From CAILQE01 sp036745415 (lineage in GTDB: Bacteria; Patescibacteriota; Saccharimonadia; Saccharimonadales; UBA4665), in NCBI GenBank assembly GCA_036745415.1, contig DAIOGF010000001.1:124001-188000 (forward strand): DNA of 64,000 nucleotides, read 5' to 3'. Shown in pieces: positions 50,024-58,483 of this stretch. The notes beneath the pieces are model-generated. The model saw only the letters and a list, made by a program, of their open reading frames with translations. It was not told where the DNA came from and did not search any database. Numbering within the stretch: position 1 is the stretch's first letter; every line of letters starts with the position of its first letter. The position numbers and the translations under genes are program-made.

Positions 50024-50782
50024 TTAATCTCTTAGTCCTTTACCAGTTAAGTCTATGAATACATCATCAAGATTTGCTTGCTCTACTTTTTGCTCTTTCT
50101 TGAATCCTTTTTTAAGGAGCGTCTTAATTAAATTAGCTGGCGAATCAAGGGCTATAATCTTGCCCTTGTCCATAATAGCTACTCGGTCGCATAGGATTTC
50201 TGCCTCGTCGAGATAATGAGTTGTCATTATGACCGTTACGCCTTTATCTCTAATTTCTTTAATAAGATCCCAAAGATTTCTACGAGCCTGGGGGTCTAAG
50301 CCGGTGGTAGGCTCATCCAGGAAAAATACTCTTGGGTTATGTACTATTGCTGTAGCAATACTCAGTCTCTGTCTTTGACCACCACTTAAGTCTTCAGCAT
50401 AACTATTAATCTTTTCGCCTAAATTAACTTCATCTAAGAACTTTTTAGCATCTACTTTTTCGCCATAAGCTGAAGCAAAAAGTTCAATAATTTCAGATAG
50501 TTTTTGTTTATCTTGAAAAGCTGCAGTCTGTGGCTGCACGCCAATAATCTGCTTTACGGCATCTGGATACTTTTGAACATCTATGCCATCTACAGTGATA
50601 GTACCGGAGTCTATGGGCCTCAAAGTTTCTATCATCTCTAATGTAGTGGTCTTTCCCGCGCCGTTAGGTCCTAGGATTCCGAAGATTTCACCCTTTTTAA
50701 CCTCAAAGCTAATACCATCAACAGCTAGCTTATTGTTATATGTTTTCTTTAGATTTTTTACTTTTAGAATGTTGTCGCTCAC
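50024..50782 (-). CDS. ABC transporter ATP-binding protein
   Basis: 252 residues with Walker A GPNGAGKTT, Q-loop GVQPQTAAF, signature LSGGQRQRLS, Walker B VFFLDEPTTGLDP and the H-loop MTTHYLDEAEIL: a standard drug-resistance-type ATPase with a GTG start at 50782. TATAAT (50790-50795) is 7 nt before this GTG, so the mRNA is leaderless, and the box touches the terminator of the gene upstream. Confidence 0.96.
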   Translation of the reverse strand: MSDNILKVKNLKKTYNNKLAVDGISFEVKKGEIFGILGPNGAGKTTTLEMIETLRPIDSGTITVDGIDVQKYPDAVKQIIGVQPQTAAFQDKQKLSEIIELFASAYGEKVDAKKFLDEVNLGEKINSYAEDLSGGQRQRLSIATAIVHNPRVFFLDEPTTGLDPQARRNLWDLIKEIRDKGVTVIMTTHYLDEAEILCDRVAIMDKGKIIALDSPANLIKTLLKKGFKKEQKVEQANLDDVFIDLTGKGLRD

Positions 50783-50789
50783 TTATTCA

Positions 50790-50795
50790 ATTATA
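50790..50795 (-). promoter_or_regulatory. Leaderless-type -10 box
   Basis: TATAAT 7 nt before the GTG start of the ABC ATPase (50782), immediately past the terminator at 50796-50828. Confidence 0.5.
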
Positions 50796-50828
50796 TAAAA
50801 ATAGCCCCTAGATTAGTAGGGGCTATTG
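50796..50828 (-). terminator. Terminator after the 64-residue gene
   Basis: Minus strand: AATAGCCCCTA...TAGGGGCTATT stem followed by a T run, 30 nt after the stop of the small gene. Confidence 0.85.
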
Positions 50829-50858
50829 TTGTATTAAAAGTCTTTAATTAGACAGTTA

Positions 50859-51053
50859 TTACTTTCGCTTAATAGTTAAGAAACCGTTTCGTGGGTTCTC
50901 ATTAACTTCGTATCCATCAGGAAGATCAGTTCCTTCTGGTCGTTCGTCCTTAGAAAAGTAATAGATTGTTTGTTCTTTACCGCCTCGAAGAGTTACTTTC
51001 TTTGAGTTTAAGTGGTAAGTTACACCTTTAGAGTTAGTGTGTTGGTAAGCCAT
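50859..51053 (-). CDS. Small conserved-type protein (64 aa)
   Basis: 64 residues, soluble and basic, with HTNSKGVTYHLNSKKVTLRGGKEQTIYYFSKDERP, then ALPDGYEVNEN-type (LPDGYEVNENPRNGFLTIKRK) sequence. I recall this as a recurring hypothetical protein of Saccharibacteria, without known function; that recognition is from memory. It forms its own unit with a TTGACA promoter, AGAGAGGG and a strong terminator, signs of high expression. Confidence 0.8.
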   Translation of the reverse strand: MAYQHTNSKGVTYHLNSKKVTLRGGKEQTIYYFSKDERPEGTDLPDGYEVNENPRNGFLTIKRK

Positions 51054-51089
51054 GCTTATTTCCCTCTCTTATTAATTGTTTGTACCCCT

Positions 51090-51119
51090 AAGATAACCCC
51101 GAGAGGCAACCCTTGTCAA
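51090..51119 (-). promoter_or_regulatory. Promoter of the 64-residue gene
   Basis: Minus strand: TTGACA (51114-51119), 18 bp of GC-rich spacer, TATCTT (51090-51095). The leader is about 30 nt and contains AGAGAGGG. Confidence 0.6.
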
Positions 51120-51203
51120 CACCTTATTACAGATTTAATCAGGTGTAATTAATTCATATCTGTTAATTTATAATCTTAAGAGGTTTAAAAAATACAACGA
51201 AGA

Positions 51204-52478
51204 TTAGTAATTCTCCCTAAGCCATTCGTCCAGACTGCCAGCTCCACCACCACTCATGCAAAGAATAAAATCTTTACTACCCAAATGGCGGTCTATGATT
51301 TCCTTAAGAGAATTAAAATCCGCAGATATAGCAATATGTTTATTATCCAGATACTCAATGAGTTCATCGGGAGCTAATATTTTATCTAGGAGATTTTCTC
51401 TTGCTAGATAACTTGGCACCCAATAAAGCTTATCTACCCCGATAAAAACATCTTTATATTTATCTTTAATAAATAACTGTCTTCGATTTGTTAAGGGTTC
51501 GTATACTACTACGAGTTTCTGATTGGTAATTTTAGTCATCTCTAGGGCTACATTAATAGCTGCCTTAATCTTTTCTGGAGTGTGCGCATAATCTGTGTAT
51601 AAATTAGTCGTAATCTCCTCCATTCGTCTATGGAGTCCTTTAAATTCCTCTATTGTTCTAAGACATTTATCTAGGGAAAGATTGAATTCCGACGATACGC
51701 TAAGCGCTCCGAGGAATGCGTCTTCTCTATTGTATTTACCTAGAATATTCAGAGATTTAATTCTCGGATCCTCGGGACTTAGGATAATCATGTTGTCGGA
51801 ACTATATTCTAGGTATTTTTGATCATTTTCATAGATATATACATTCTTAGATTGGTTTATGAACTGAATAAATGCATCATTATATTCCTTTATTGTTGGA
51901 TAGATCTCTTGATGATCCCAAGATATTCCAGAGATTAATGTAATATATGGCTTAAATGAAAGGAAGTTTCTATCGAACTCATCTGCTTCATAAATTAAAT
52001 ACTCATTGTCTTTTGAGAAATTTACAGAATCGCCAAAATCCACTTCTGCTGGAAGTATGTAATTGGCTTTTAAATTGAGTTTGTTCATCAAGAAACTTAG
52101 CATTGCAGTTGTGGTGGTTTTTCCATGAGTTCCCGCTATAGCAATTAGCTTCTGATTATTATCTTTTATTAAATAGTCTAGAAATTTATCTCGCTTAGAA
52201 TGTTTTATATCTTTTTCATCTAGATATTTGAAGAATTCTTTATTATCTTGATTCATGCTAACAGCAGAACTATACACCACCCAATCTACTTTATTTTCAA
52301 AAAGTTTTAATCCATCTAGAGCGTCACCAATAAATATATCCACTCCGTCATTTTTCATTTGCTCGATAAGCGAATTAGATCTTAAATCCGAGCCACTGAC
52401 TTCGTGACCTGCCTTAATAGCAAACCTAGCAAGAGGATTAATACCGGCACCACCAATAGCTACAAAATGTATATGCAT
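51204..52478 (-). CDS. murC: UDP-N-acetylmuramate ligase (MurC-like)
   Basis: Mur ligase that attaches the first amino acid (normally L-Ala) to UDP-MurNAc, in the cytoplasm. 424 residues with the N-terminal IGGAGINPLARFA, the ATP site AIAGTHGKTTTTAM, EADEFDRNFLSF, and HRRMEEI/DYAHTPEKI, which characterise MurC and its recycling relative Mpl. The choice of MurC over Mpl is not certain. No other mur gene is linked except murJ elsewhere in the window. Confidence 0.88.
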   Translation of the reverse strand: MHIHFVAIGGAGINPLARFAIKAGHEVSGSDLRSNSLIEQMKNDGVDIFIGDALDGLKLFENKVDWVVYSSAVSMNQDNKEFFKYLDEKDIKHSKRDKFLDYLIKDNNQKLIAIAGTHGKTTTTAMLSFLMNKLNLKANYILPAEVDFGDSVNFSKDNEYLIYEADEFDRNFLSFKPYITLISGISWDHQEIYPTIKEYNDAFIQFINQSKNVYIYENDQKYLEYSSDNMIILSPEDPRIKSLNILGKYNREDAFLGALSVSSEFNLSLDKCLRTIEEFKGLHRRMEEITTNLYTDYAHTPEKIKAAINVALEMTKITNQKLVVVYEPLTNRRQLFIKDKYKDVFIGVDKLYWVPSYLARENLLDKILAPDELIEYLDNKHIAISADFNSLKEIIDRHLGSKDFILCMSGGGAGSLDEWLRENY

Positions 52479-52498
52479 AAATAATATTTAATAATTGT

Positions 52499-52504
52499 TA
52501 TACT
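52499..52504 (+). promoter_or_regulatory. Extended -10, leaderless
   Basis: TG-T-TATACT, 9 nt before the ATG at 52514; no Shine-Dalgarno between. Confidence 0.55.
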
Positions 52505-52513
52505 TTTAATTAT

Positions 52514-53089
52514 ATGGCAGAAAGACACAAAAAGAATAAAAAGTATAAATTGTTGAGCCTATTATTTTTCCTACTCTTTAGTGCTAGCGCAATAATTTTT
52601 GTTTTTTCACTTAGATCAAATTACTCACACATGAGCACGCTTAGGGATAATTTATATGCCGTAGACCAAAATAACGGAGATGTAACGACGGCCCTAAATA
52701 ATCTTAGAAATTTTGTAACTGGACATATGAATACTTCATTAACTAAAAACAATTCCTTATATCCACCAGTACAGCTTGAATATACATATCAAAGATTATT
52801 GCAGTCTCAGCTAACAAAACAATCAGATAACACTAAAATTTATACTGATGCGGAATACTATTGTCAAAAGACAGTCCCCAATGGATTTTACGGTGCATAT
52901 AGAATTCCATGCGTGGAAAACTACATAAATACTCACTCTCTTTACAAGATAAATATCGATCCTTCCTTATATCAGTTCTCTTTCCTTAGCCCTTCATGGA
53001 GCCCAGACCTAGCAGGATTTTCAATGCTAGCCACTATAATACTGGCTTCTCTTTGCTTAATATTTTTTACAGTAAGTATTATTGGTTGA
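52514..53089 (+). CDS. Hypothetical two-segment membrane protein
   Basis: 191 residues: basic N-terminus, membrane helix (about 12-33), an external domain of about 120 residues with two Cys, and a second helix (about 166-188). Not recognised. Likely leaderless from the extended -10. It overlaps the convergent 604-residue gene by 11 nt. Confidence 0.6.
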   Translation: MAERHKKNKKYKLLSLLFFLLFSASAIIFVFSLRSNYSHMSTLRDNLYAVDQNNGDVTTALNNLRNFVTGHMNTSLTKNNSLYPPVQLEYTYQRLLQSQLTKQSDNTKIYTDAEYYCQKTVPNGFYGAYRIPCVENYINTHSLYKINIDPSLYQFSFLSPSWSPDLAGFSMLATIILASLCLIFFTVSIIG

Positions 53090-54893
53090 GTACCGCACCG
53101 ACCATAAAAGTCTTGCCGGTTTTGATGGATCCAACGTACAAGTTAGAGTTCTTAACTAGAAGTAGATCGGCATTATCTAGCCAAGAATAGAATGAATAGC
53201 CACTGAAGTTTAACTTATTGGAAGTAGTACTAGAATTAAACCCTAAGTACATTCCTGTACTATCCGACCATAAGCTTTGGCTTTGATCGGGAGACATTGT
53301 GAATTTAGGATAGTTTTTAGAAAAAGTATTCTGATCAATATTTATTGGAAGTACGGCTCCATTTACAAAATTGTAGTAAAAAGTTTTATTACTTTGAATA
53401 GACTTAACACCTATGTATGCAGATTTAGAGGCATATTGTTTAATGGATAAAGATTCAGAATCTTGAACATTAAAGTTGTAAAAATTCTGAAATTTTGTAG
53501 CGCCGGGAGTGAATCCTCTTATTTGATCAGATAAGTTAGAAGAATCTAAGTTACCTGCTACATTCCAAACTACGCTGTATAGCAATTGGCCGCCAAGCAC
53601 CACAATGTTGCTAAATGTCTGATATGCATAGTCCGTAGTGTTTGTGTCAGATGTTTGCTGACGAGAACTATCTATCACAGAAACCGTGTTATTGCTTGGA
53701 TTAAACTCCTTTATTTGGGCATAGCCATTGCTATTAGGGGTTAGTGATCTGGACTCTGTTAGATAGAAATAATTATTATTAATCCAACCAAGTGGAGTAA
53801 TAAAATCATCCCCCTTGTCTATCACGAAAAGATTATTATTTTTATCGCTTAGATAATAAAGCTGGTTTGTAGTGGAATTACGATTTGTAAATAAAACCAT
53901 GTGAGCAAGATCCGCAGATTTAAATAACTGTGTATTATTAGGATCTTCTTTTCCAGTACCGCTCACAATAACTTTTAAATTAGAGGCATCTAGATTACTA
54001 GATACTAGACTAATCTTTCCAGAATTTTGCTGAAGATAATAAATTATACCTACTGGCACTAGATCAATAAGATTTTCAGTATTATTGACGCTTTGAACTA
54101 TGGTTGCAGTATAATTGTTATATTTTTGTGCACTAACCATAGCTACATAGCTTTCGTTGGTTGTAGGTAGCATCATTCTTACCTTACCCGAAGTGTCAGT
54201 AAGATAATCTGTTCCTAGAATAGTTATTTTAGCATTAGCAATTGGAGACTTATCTAATTTATTCTCCACTAATACGTTTACCGGCCTTCCAGTAGCAATA
54301 AGATTCACTTTTGAAATTGGTGGCTTACTAAATCCTACAAATACACTAACTTCCTGAGATTTATAGTATGGCTTACTAAATGACAACTTGTGTTTACCTA
54401 GGTGAAGTTTAGCGCTAATCAAGCCTTTTGAGTCAGATTGATATTTTTTAGAATCAATTGTGACGTCAACTCCACTTATCCCATTTGTAGTGTCTGAATC
54501 TACTACTTGAACACTTAGAATATTACTAAGGAACATCCCCAAAATCTTGTATCTAGTAAAAGGAATAGAGAATACTATAGCAACCATCACAAATAAAATT
54601 ACGAAATTCCATTTGTTAAGTACTATTCTAGTGAATTTGGATTTCTTCTTTTTCTTGGGTTTTTCAATATTTTCGTATGCTTTATCTTCCGCACTCATTA
54701 AAGAGTTGCTTTCATTAAGTAAGATATCGTCAATTATTTTATCGGTCTTAGAATCTTCAATTTCCTCTACAACCTCTGGATCCGGCTCCTTATGTGCCTG
54801 ATCTTTTTCTGGCACATGGTATTCTTTATGGTGTTTTGGAACAACAAAACCTTCCATGCTATTGGGTCTTGGCTTGTTATTGTTTAACTCCAT
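53079..54893 (-). CDS. Membrane-anchored PEGA-like/beta-propeller protein
   Basis: 604 residues. The first 85 are acidic and cytoplasmic, then a basic patch and a membrane helix (about 91-112). Outside there are two tandem PEGA- or carboxypeptidase-regulatory-like domains, VQVVDSDTTNGISGVDVTIDSKKYQSDSKGLIS and VNVLVENKLDKSPIANAKITILGTDYLTDTSGK, and then about 320 residues rich in strands, with TNRNSTTNQLYYLSDKNNNLFVID, as in beta-propeller or LpqB-like proteins. No catalytic motif was recognised. A cell-envelope sensing or binding role is inferred. Confidence 0.65.
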   Translation of the reverse strand: MELNNNKPRPNSMEGFVVPKHHKEYHVPEKDQAHKEPDPEVVEEIEDSKTDKIIDDILLNESNSLMSAEDKAYENIEKPKKKKKSKFTRIVLNKWNFVILFVMVAIVFSIPFTRYKILGMFLSNILSVQVVDSDTTNGISGVDVTIDSKKYQSDSKGLISAKLHLGKHKLSFSKPYYKSQEVSVFVGFSKPPISKVNLIATGRPVNVLVENKLDKSPIANAKITILGTDYLTDTSGKVRMMLPTTNESYVAMVSAQKYNNYTATIVQSVNNTENLIDLVPVGIIYYLQQNSGKISLVSSNLDASNLKVIVSGTGKEDPNNTQLFKSADLAHMVLFTNRNSTTNQLYYLSDKNNNLFVIDKGDDFITPLGWINNNYFYLTESRSLTPNSNGYAQIKEFNPSNNTVSVIDSSRQQTSDTNTTDYAYQTFSNIVVLGGQLLYSVVWNVAGNLDSSNLSDQIRGFTPGATKFQNFYNFNVQDSESLSIKQYASKSAYIGVKSIQSNKTFYYNFVNGAVLPINIDQNTFSKNYPKFTMSPDQSQSLWSDSTGMYLGFNSSTTSNKLNFSGYSFYSWLDNADLLLVKNSNLYVGSIKTGKTFMVGAVLNQ

Positions 54894-54939
54894 AATCTAA
54901 AATGTCCCACCTCTATATATAGATATATTTTAACAAAAA

Positions 54940-56694
54940 TTAGTCTAACTTAACTCTAATATTTAATTCTTTTAACTGACTATCTTCAACTACTGAAGGA
55001 GATCCTGTCATTAAGTCCATTCCTGAGCCATTCTTAGGGAATGCTACCACTTCTCTAATATTGTCCTCATCAACTAGAACCATAAATATTCTATCGATTC
55101 CAAATGCACAACCCGCGTGAGGAGGAGCTCCAAATTTAAATGCGTTTATCATGGCACCGAACTTCTCATTTACGTAATCTTTAGTGAAACCTAGTTTTGC
55201 AAAAACTTGGTACATAATTTCAGGGTTATAATTTCTAACTCCACCAGAACAAATTTCATATCCGTTCATCACCATGTCATACTGATCGGCAACTATATTT
55301 AATGGGTCGCTTTCTTCAAGAGCCTTAGCTCCACCTTTTGGCATTGAAAATGGATTATGTCCAAAATCTAACTTATTACCTTTGTCGTCCCATTCATAAA
55401 ATGGAAAATCAACTATCCAAGCTAGTGCCACTTCGTTGGGATCTTTTAATCCTAAATCTGTACCAAAAACACTTCTAAGCTTTCCAAGAATTGCATTAGC
55501 TTTAGATAATTTGTCTGCAGCAAAGAATAATGCATCACCATCTTTAAAGTCGGTAGCTTCAATCAATGCATTTAGCTCTGTATCACTGATGAATTTAAGA
55601 ATTGGAGACTTTATTTCCTTATCGTTTAGAATATAAGCAAGTCCCTTAGCGCCCTCTTCTTTAGCAATTTCTGTATATTTATCTATTTCAGATCTTGAGA
55701 ACTTTGCGCCACCTTTTACATTAATAACTTTAACAACTCCGCCTTCTTTTATGGCTGAAGTGAATACTCCAAATTCAGATTCACCAAATACCTCTGATAC
55801 ATCTAATAATTCCATATCAAATCTAAGGTCGGGCTTATCTGAACCATACTTATTCATTGCATCAACGTAGCTAATTCTTGGTACTTCACTTGTCTTTAAT
55901 TTCTTTTTACCAAAATCTGTAACTAAATTCTTAATAAGAGGCTCCATTGTGTTTCTAACAGTTTCACCGTCGTACACAAAAGACATCTCAAGATCTAACT
56001 GATAAAACTCTCCGTATAGTCTATCCGCCCTAGAGTCTTCATCTCTAAAACAGGCCGCTATCTGATAATATCTATCAAGTCCTCCTACCATCAATAACTG
56101 CTTAAACTGTTGAGGCGCTTGAGGCAATGCATAGAATTTACCAGGATGAAGTCTAGCGGGAATCAGGAAGTCTCTAGCTCCTTCAGGTGAAGAGTTTGCA
56201 ATAATTGGAGTAGTAACTTCAGTAAATTCATTATTCTCCATGTAATCTCTAATAAATCTATACATGCTAGCTCTTTTTCTTAAGAGATCCTGTATTTTAG
56301 GCCGTCTTAAATCTAGATATCTATATTTAAGTCTTAGCTCTTCGCTAGATTGTGCATCAGAAAAAATCTGGATTGGTAATGGCTCACTCTTATTTAGAAT
56401 CTCTAGTTCTTCAACTGCAACTTCAACCCTACCGCTGATAATTTTATCGTTAACTAAATCTTTACTTCGTTCTTTTACGATTCCGTGAGCTTTAATTACG
56501 TACTCATCTCTAAGAGATTCAGCTACAGCAAAAACTTCCTTGTTGTCAGGATGAATAACAAGCTGCACTAATCCTTTATGGTCTCGAAGGTCAATAAAAA
56601 TTAAACCGCCATGGTCTCTTCGGGTTTGAACCCAACCAGCCAATTCGATTTTCTTGCCCACCTGATTAATAATTTGATCAGATATTACTCGCAT
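54940..56694 (-). CDS. aspS: Aspartyl-tRNA synthetase
   Basis: Class II enzyme charging tRNA-Asp. 584 residues: OB-fold start with GWVQTRRDHGGLIFIDLRDHKG, motif 2 region FRDEDSRADRLYGEFYQLDLEMSF, the GAD insertion domain, and motif 3 GAPPHAGCAFGIDRIFMVL. The end AFPKNGSGMDLMTGSPS is the family pattern. Whether it is discriminating or also charges tRNA-Asn cannot be decided by eye. Confidence 0.97.
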   Translation of the reverse strand: MRVISDQIINQVGKKIELAGWVQTRRDHGGLIFIDLRDHKGLVQLVIHPDNKEVFAVAESLRDEYVIKAHGIVKERSKDLVNDKIISGRVEVAVEELEILNKSEPLPIQIFSDAQSSEELRLKYRYLDLRRPKIQDLLRKRASMYRFIRDYMENNEFTEVTTPIIANSSPEGARDFLIPARLHPGKFYALPQAPQQFKQLLMVGGLDRYYQIAACFRDEDSRADRLYGEFYQLDLEMSFVYDGETVRNTMEPLIKNLVTDFGKKKLKTSEVPRISYVDAMNKYGSDKPDLRFDMELLDVSEVFGESEFGVFTSAIKEGGVVKVINVKGGAKFSRSEIDKYTEIAKEEGAKGLAYILNDKEIKSPILKFISDTELNALIEATDFKDGDALFFAADKLSKANAILGKLRSVFGTDLGLKDPNEVALAWIVDFPFYEWDDKGNKLDFGHNPFSMPKGGAKALEESDPLNIVADQYDMVMNGYEICSGGVRNYNPEIMYQVFAKLGFTKDYVNEKFGAMINAFKFGAPPHAGCAFGIDRIFMVLVDEDNIREVVAFPKNGSGMDLMTGSPSVVEDSQLKELNIRVKLD

Positions 56695-56720
56695 AATTTA
56701 GTTCTATTTTAACACCTTAT

Positions 56721-57692
56721 TTAAGATATGGCTTCATTTTCTTTAATTTCTTCAGCATTTTCCTCAAAAGCCAATCCCTTAGTAATCCTTTCCATTAAAT
56801 TACCGAGGGTTAATACTCCAACATTTTTCTGATTATCGTCTATAACCACGAAGGCCGCATAGTTTGTTTCAGAGAACGTTAAGAAAGCATCTATTAAGGT
56901 AGCATTTTCATTTATGTAGAAAATTGGGCGCTCTAATTTAGACTTAACACTAGAGTCTTTATTCACATCAAATCTCTCAATATTAATAAGCCCTAATAAC
57001 TCTTTATCTTTTTTGTCATTCAAAACAGGAACAATTTTTTGTCCTTGTTTATGTAATTCATTTAATACTATTGGCCCAACTGTATCATCTACGTATAAGT
57101 GTTTTAGTTTGTGCCATGGTGTGGCAATTTCTTTAACCTCTAGACTCAAACCATCAACCATATTCTCTAATAATTTAACTTGTTCGACATTTATTGATGT
57201 TCTCTGATCCTTGGAGATATCTACTAGCCTATTTTTCAAATCCTTAAGATCGTAGATATGATCATTTTTTCTAAAGTTGGCTTTTAGGAAAAGTGTTAGA
57301 TTATTAAGAAAAGGATGAACATAATCTAATACGAAAGAGATTGGACCAGAAAGAACTTTAGCTGTTTTAATTCCAAAATATGAAGCTTTTAGATTTGGCA
57401 TCCAAACAAAAGAAACCAATATCAGCAAGAATAGGAAAATGAAAGAAAGCCATGAAGGCATTTGCGAATTAAATATAAAGAAAGTAACCGTGAAAGATAC
57501 CGCTATAAAGAAGTACATTAGCATTTCTAAAGAATTCTGGTAGGTTGCAACCTGGAATAGCTTAGTAGCTAAAGGATCGCCTTTGAGAGATCTAGCTTTG
57601 AGCTCTTTTCTAGAGAAATGTCTGTAAGACTTGAGAACATCAAGTCCTCCTATGGTAAAAATTAAAAATATTAATCCAAGTATAAATGTCAT
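56721..57692 (-). CDS. CNNM/CorC-like membrane protein with CBS pair
   Basis: 323 residues: about four N-terminal hydrophobic segments (DUF21-like), then a cytoplasmic part with a tandem CBS pair (ATPWHKLKHLYVDDTVGPIVLNELHKQGQKIVPVLND and NENATLIDAFLTFSETNYAAFVVIDDNQKNVGVLTL). The layout matches the hemolysin/CorC/CNNM family proposed to export or sense Mg and other divalent ions. The C-terminal transporter-associated domain is absent. Confidence 0.78.
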   Translation of the reverse strand: MTFILGLIFLIFTIGGLDVLKSYRHFSRKELKARSLKGDPLATKLFQVATYQNSLEMLMYFFIAVSFTVTFFIFNSQMPSWLSFIFLFLLILVSFVWMPNLKASYFGIKTAKVLSGPISFVLDYVHPFLNNLTLFLKANFRKNDHIYDLKDLKNRLVDISKDQRTSINVEQVKLLENMVDGLSLEVKEIATPWHKLKHLYVDDTVGPIVLNELHKQGQKIVPVLNDKKDKELLGLINIERFDVNKDSSVKSKLERPIFYINENATLIDAFLTFSETNYAAFVVIDDNQKNVGVLTLGNLMERITKGLAFEENAEEIKENEAIS

Positions 57693-57761
57693 AATTTTTA
57701 AGCTTATTTAATATGAATATTGTACTTTAATCTGCATATATTTTACCAATCTAAAGTAATG

Positions 57762-57767
57762 TATAAT
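57762..57767 (+). promoter_or_regulatory. -10 box with short SD-bearing leader
   Basis: TATAAT preceded by TG; the ATG at 57794 follows after a 20-nt leader that contains AAAGGG (57782-57787), 6 nt before the start. An example of the non-leaderless type. Confidence 0.55.
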
Positions 57768-57793
57768 TAGATTAAGTAAATAAAGGGTATCTA

Positions 57794-58477
57794 ATGTCTA
57801 AACAATTTTGGTTAATAGTAGTCGTAATAGTAGGTGTATTTATTGGAATAGTTTCTTTTGGAAAAAATAGCGCATCAAGCTCATCCAAACCAACCAGTCA
57901 CGTAGAAGGTAAAACTTCTAGTACTGTAACTTTAGTAGAGTACGGAGATTATCAATGTCCTTACTGTGGCGAATACCATAACACTATTCAACAAGTTATT
58001 GCTCAGTATGGAGATAAAATAGCTTTCCAATTTAGAAACTTCCCACTAACATCAATTCACCAAAATGCATATGCAGCCGCTAGAGCAGCTGAAGCAGCTG
58101 GGCTCATGGGCAAGTTCTGGGAAATGCACAATCTACTATATGAACAAAATCTTGTTTACTATAATAGTAGCGAAAAAACACCCACATGGATTGGTGTAAG
58201 TGACCCAATTCAAGTATTTGTTCAATACGCTAAGTCACTAGGATTAGACACTACCAAATTTCAACAATTATACAGTTCTGAACAAGTTAACAATTTAATC
58301 TTAGCTGATGAGAGTGCGGGAAATAATTTAAATGTTAATGCAACCCCATCATTCTTCCTTAATGGAAAGCAGATACAAGTTAATAACACTCTTCAGGATT
58401 TCACAAAAGTTATAGACGCAGCGTTAAATACTAAATCTGTTCAAAGTAGCGGCTCTACATCCCAAACTAAAAATTAG
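57794..58477 (+). CDS. DsbA-like thiol oxidoreductase, membrane-anchored
   Basis: 227 residues: N-terminal membrane helix (4-22), then a thioredoxin fold with the active site DYQCPYCGEYH (about 56) and the cis-proline stretch NATPSFFLNG (about 185). It would form or isomerise disulfides in exported proteins, several of which in the window have paired Cys. It is followed 6 nt later by a polytopic membrane protein. Confidence 0.92.
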   Translation: MSKQFWLIVVVIVGVFIGIVSFGKNSASSSSKPTSHVEGKTSSTVTLVEYGDYQCPYCGEYHNTIQQVIAQYGDKIAFQFRNFPLTSIHQNAYAAARAAEAAGLMGKFWEMHNLLYEQNLVYYNSSEKTPTWIGVSDPIQVFVQYAKSLGLDTTKFQQLYSSEQVNNLILADESAGNNLNVNATPSFFLNGKQIQVNNTLQDFTKVIDAALNTKSVQSSGSTSQTKN

Positions 58478-58483
58478 TTAACA

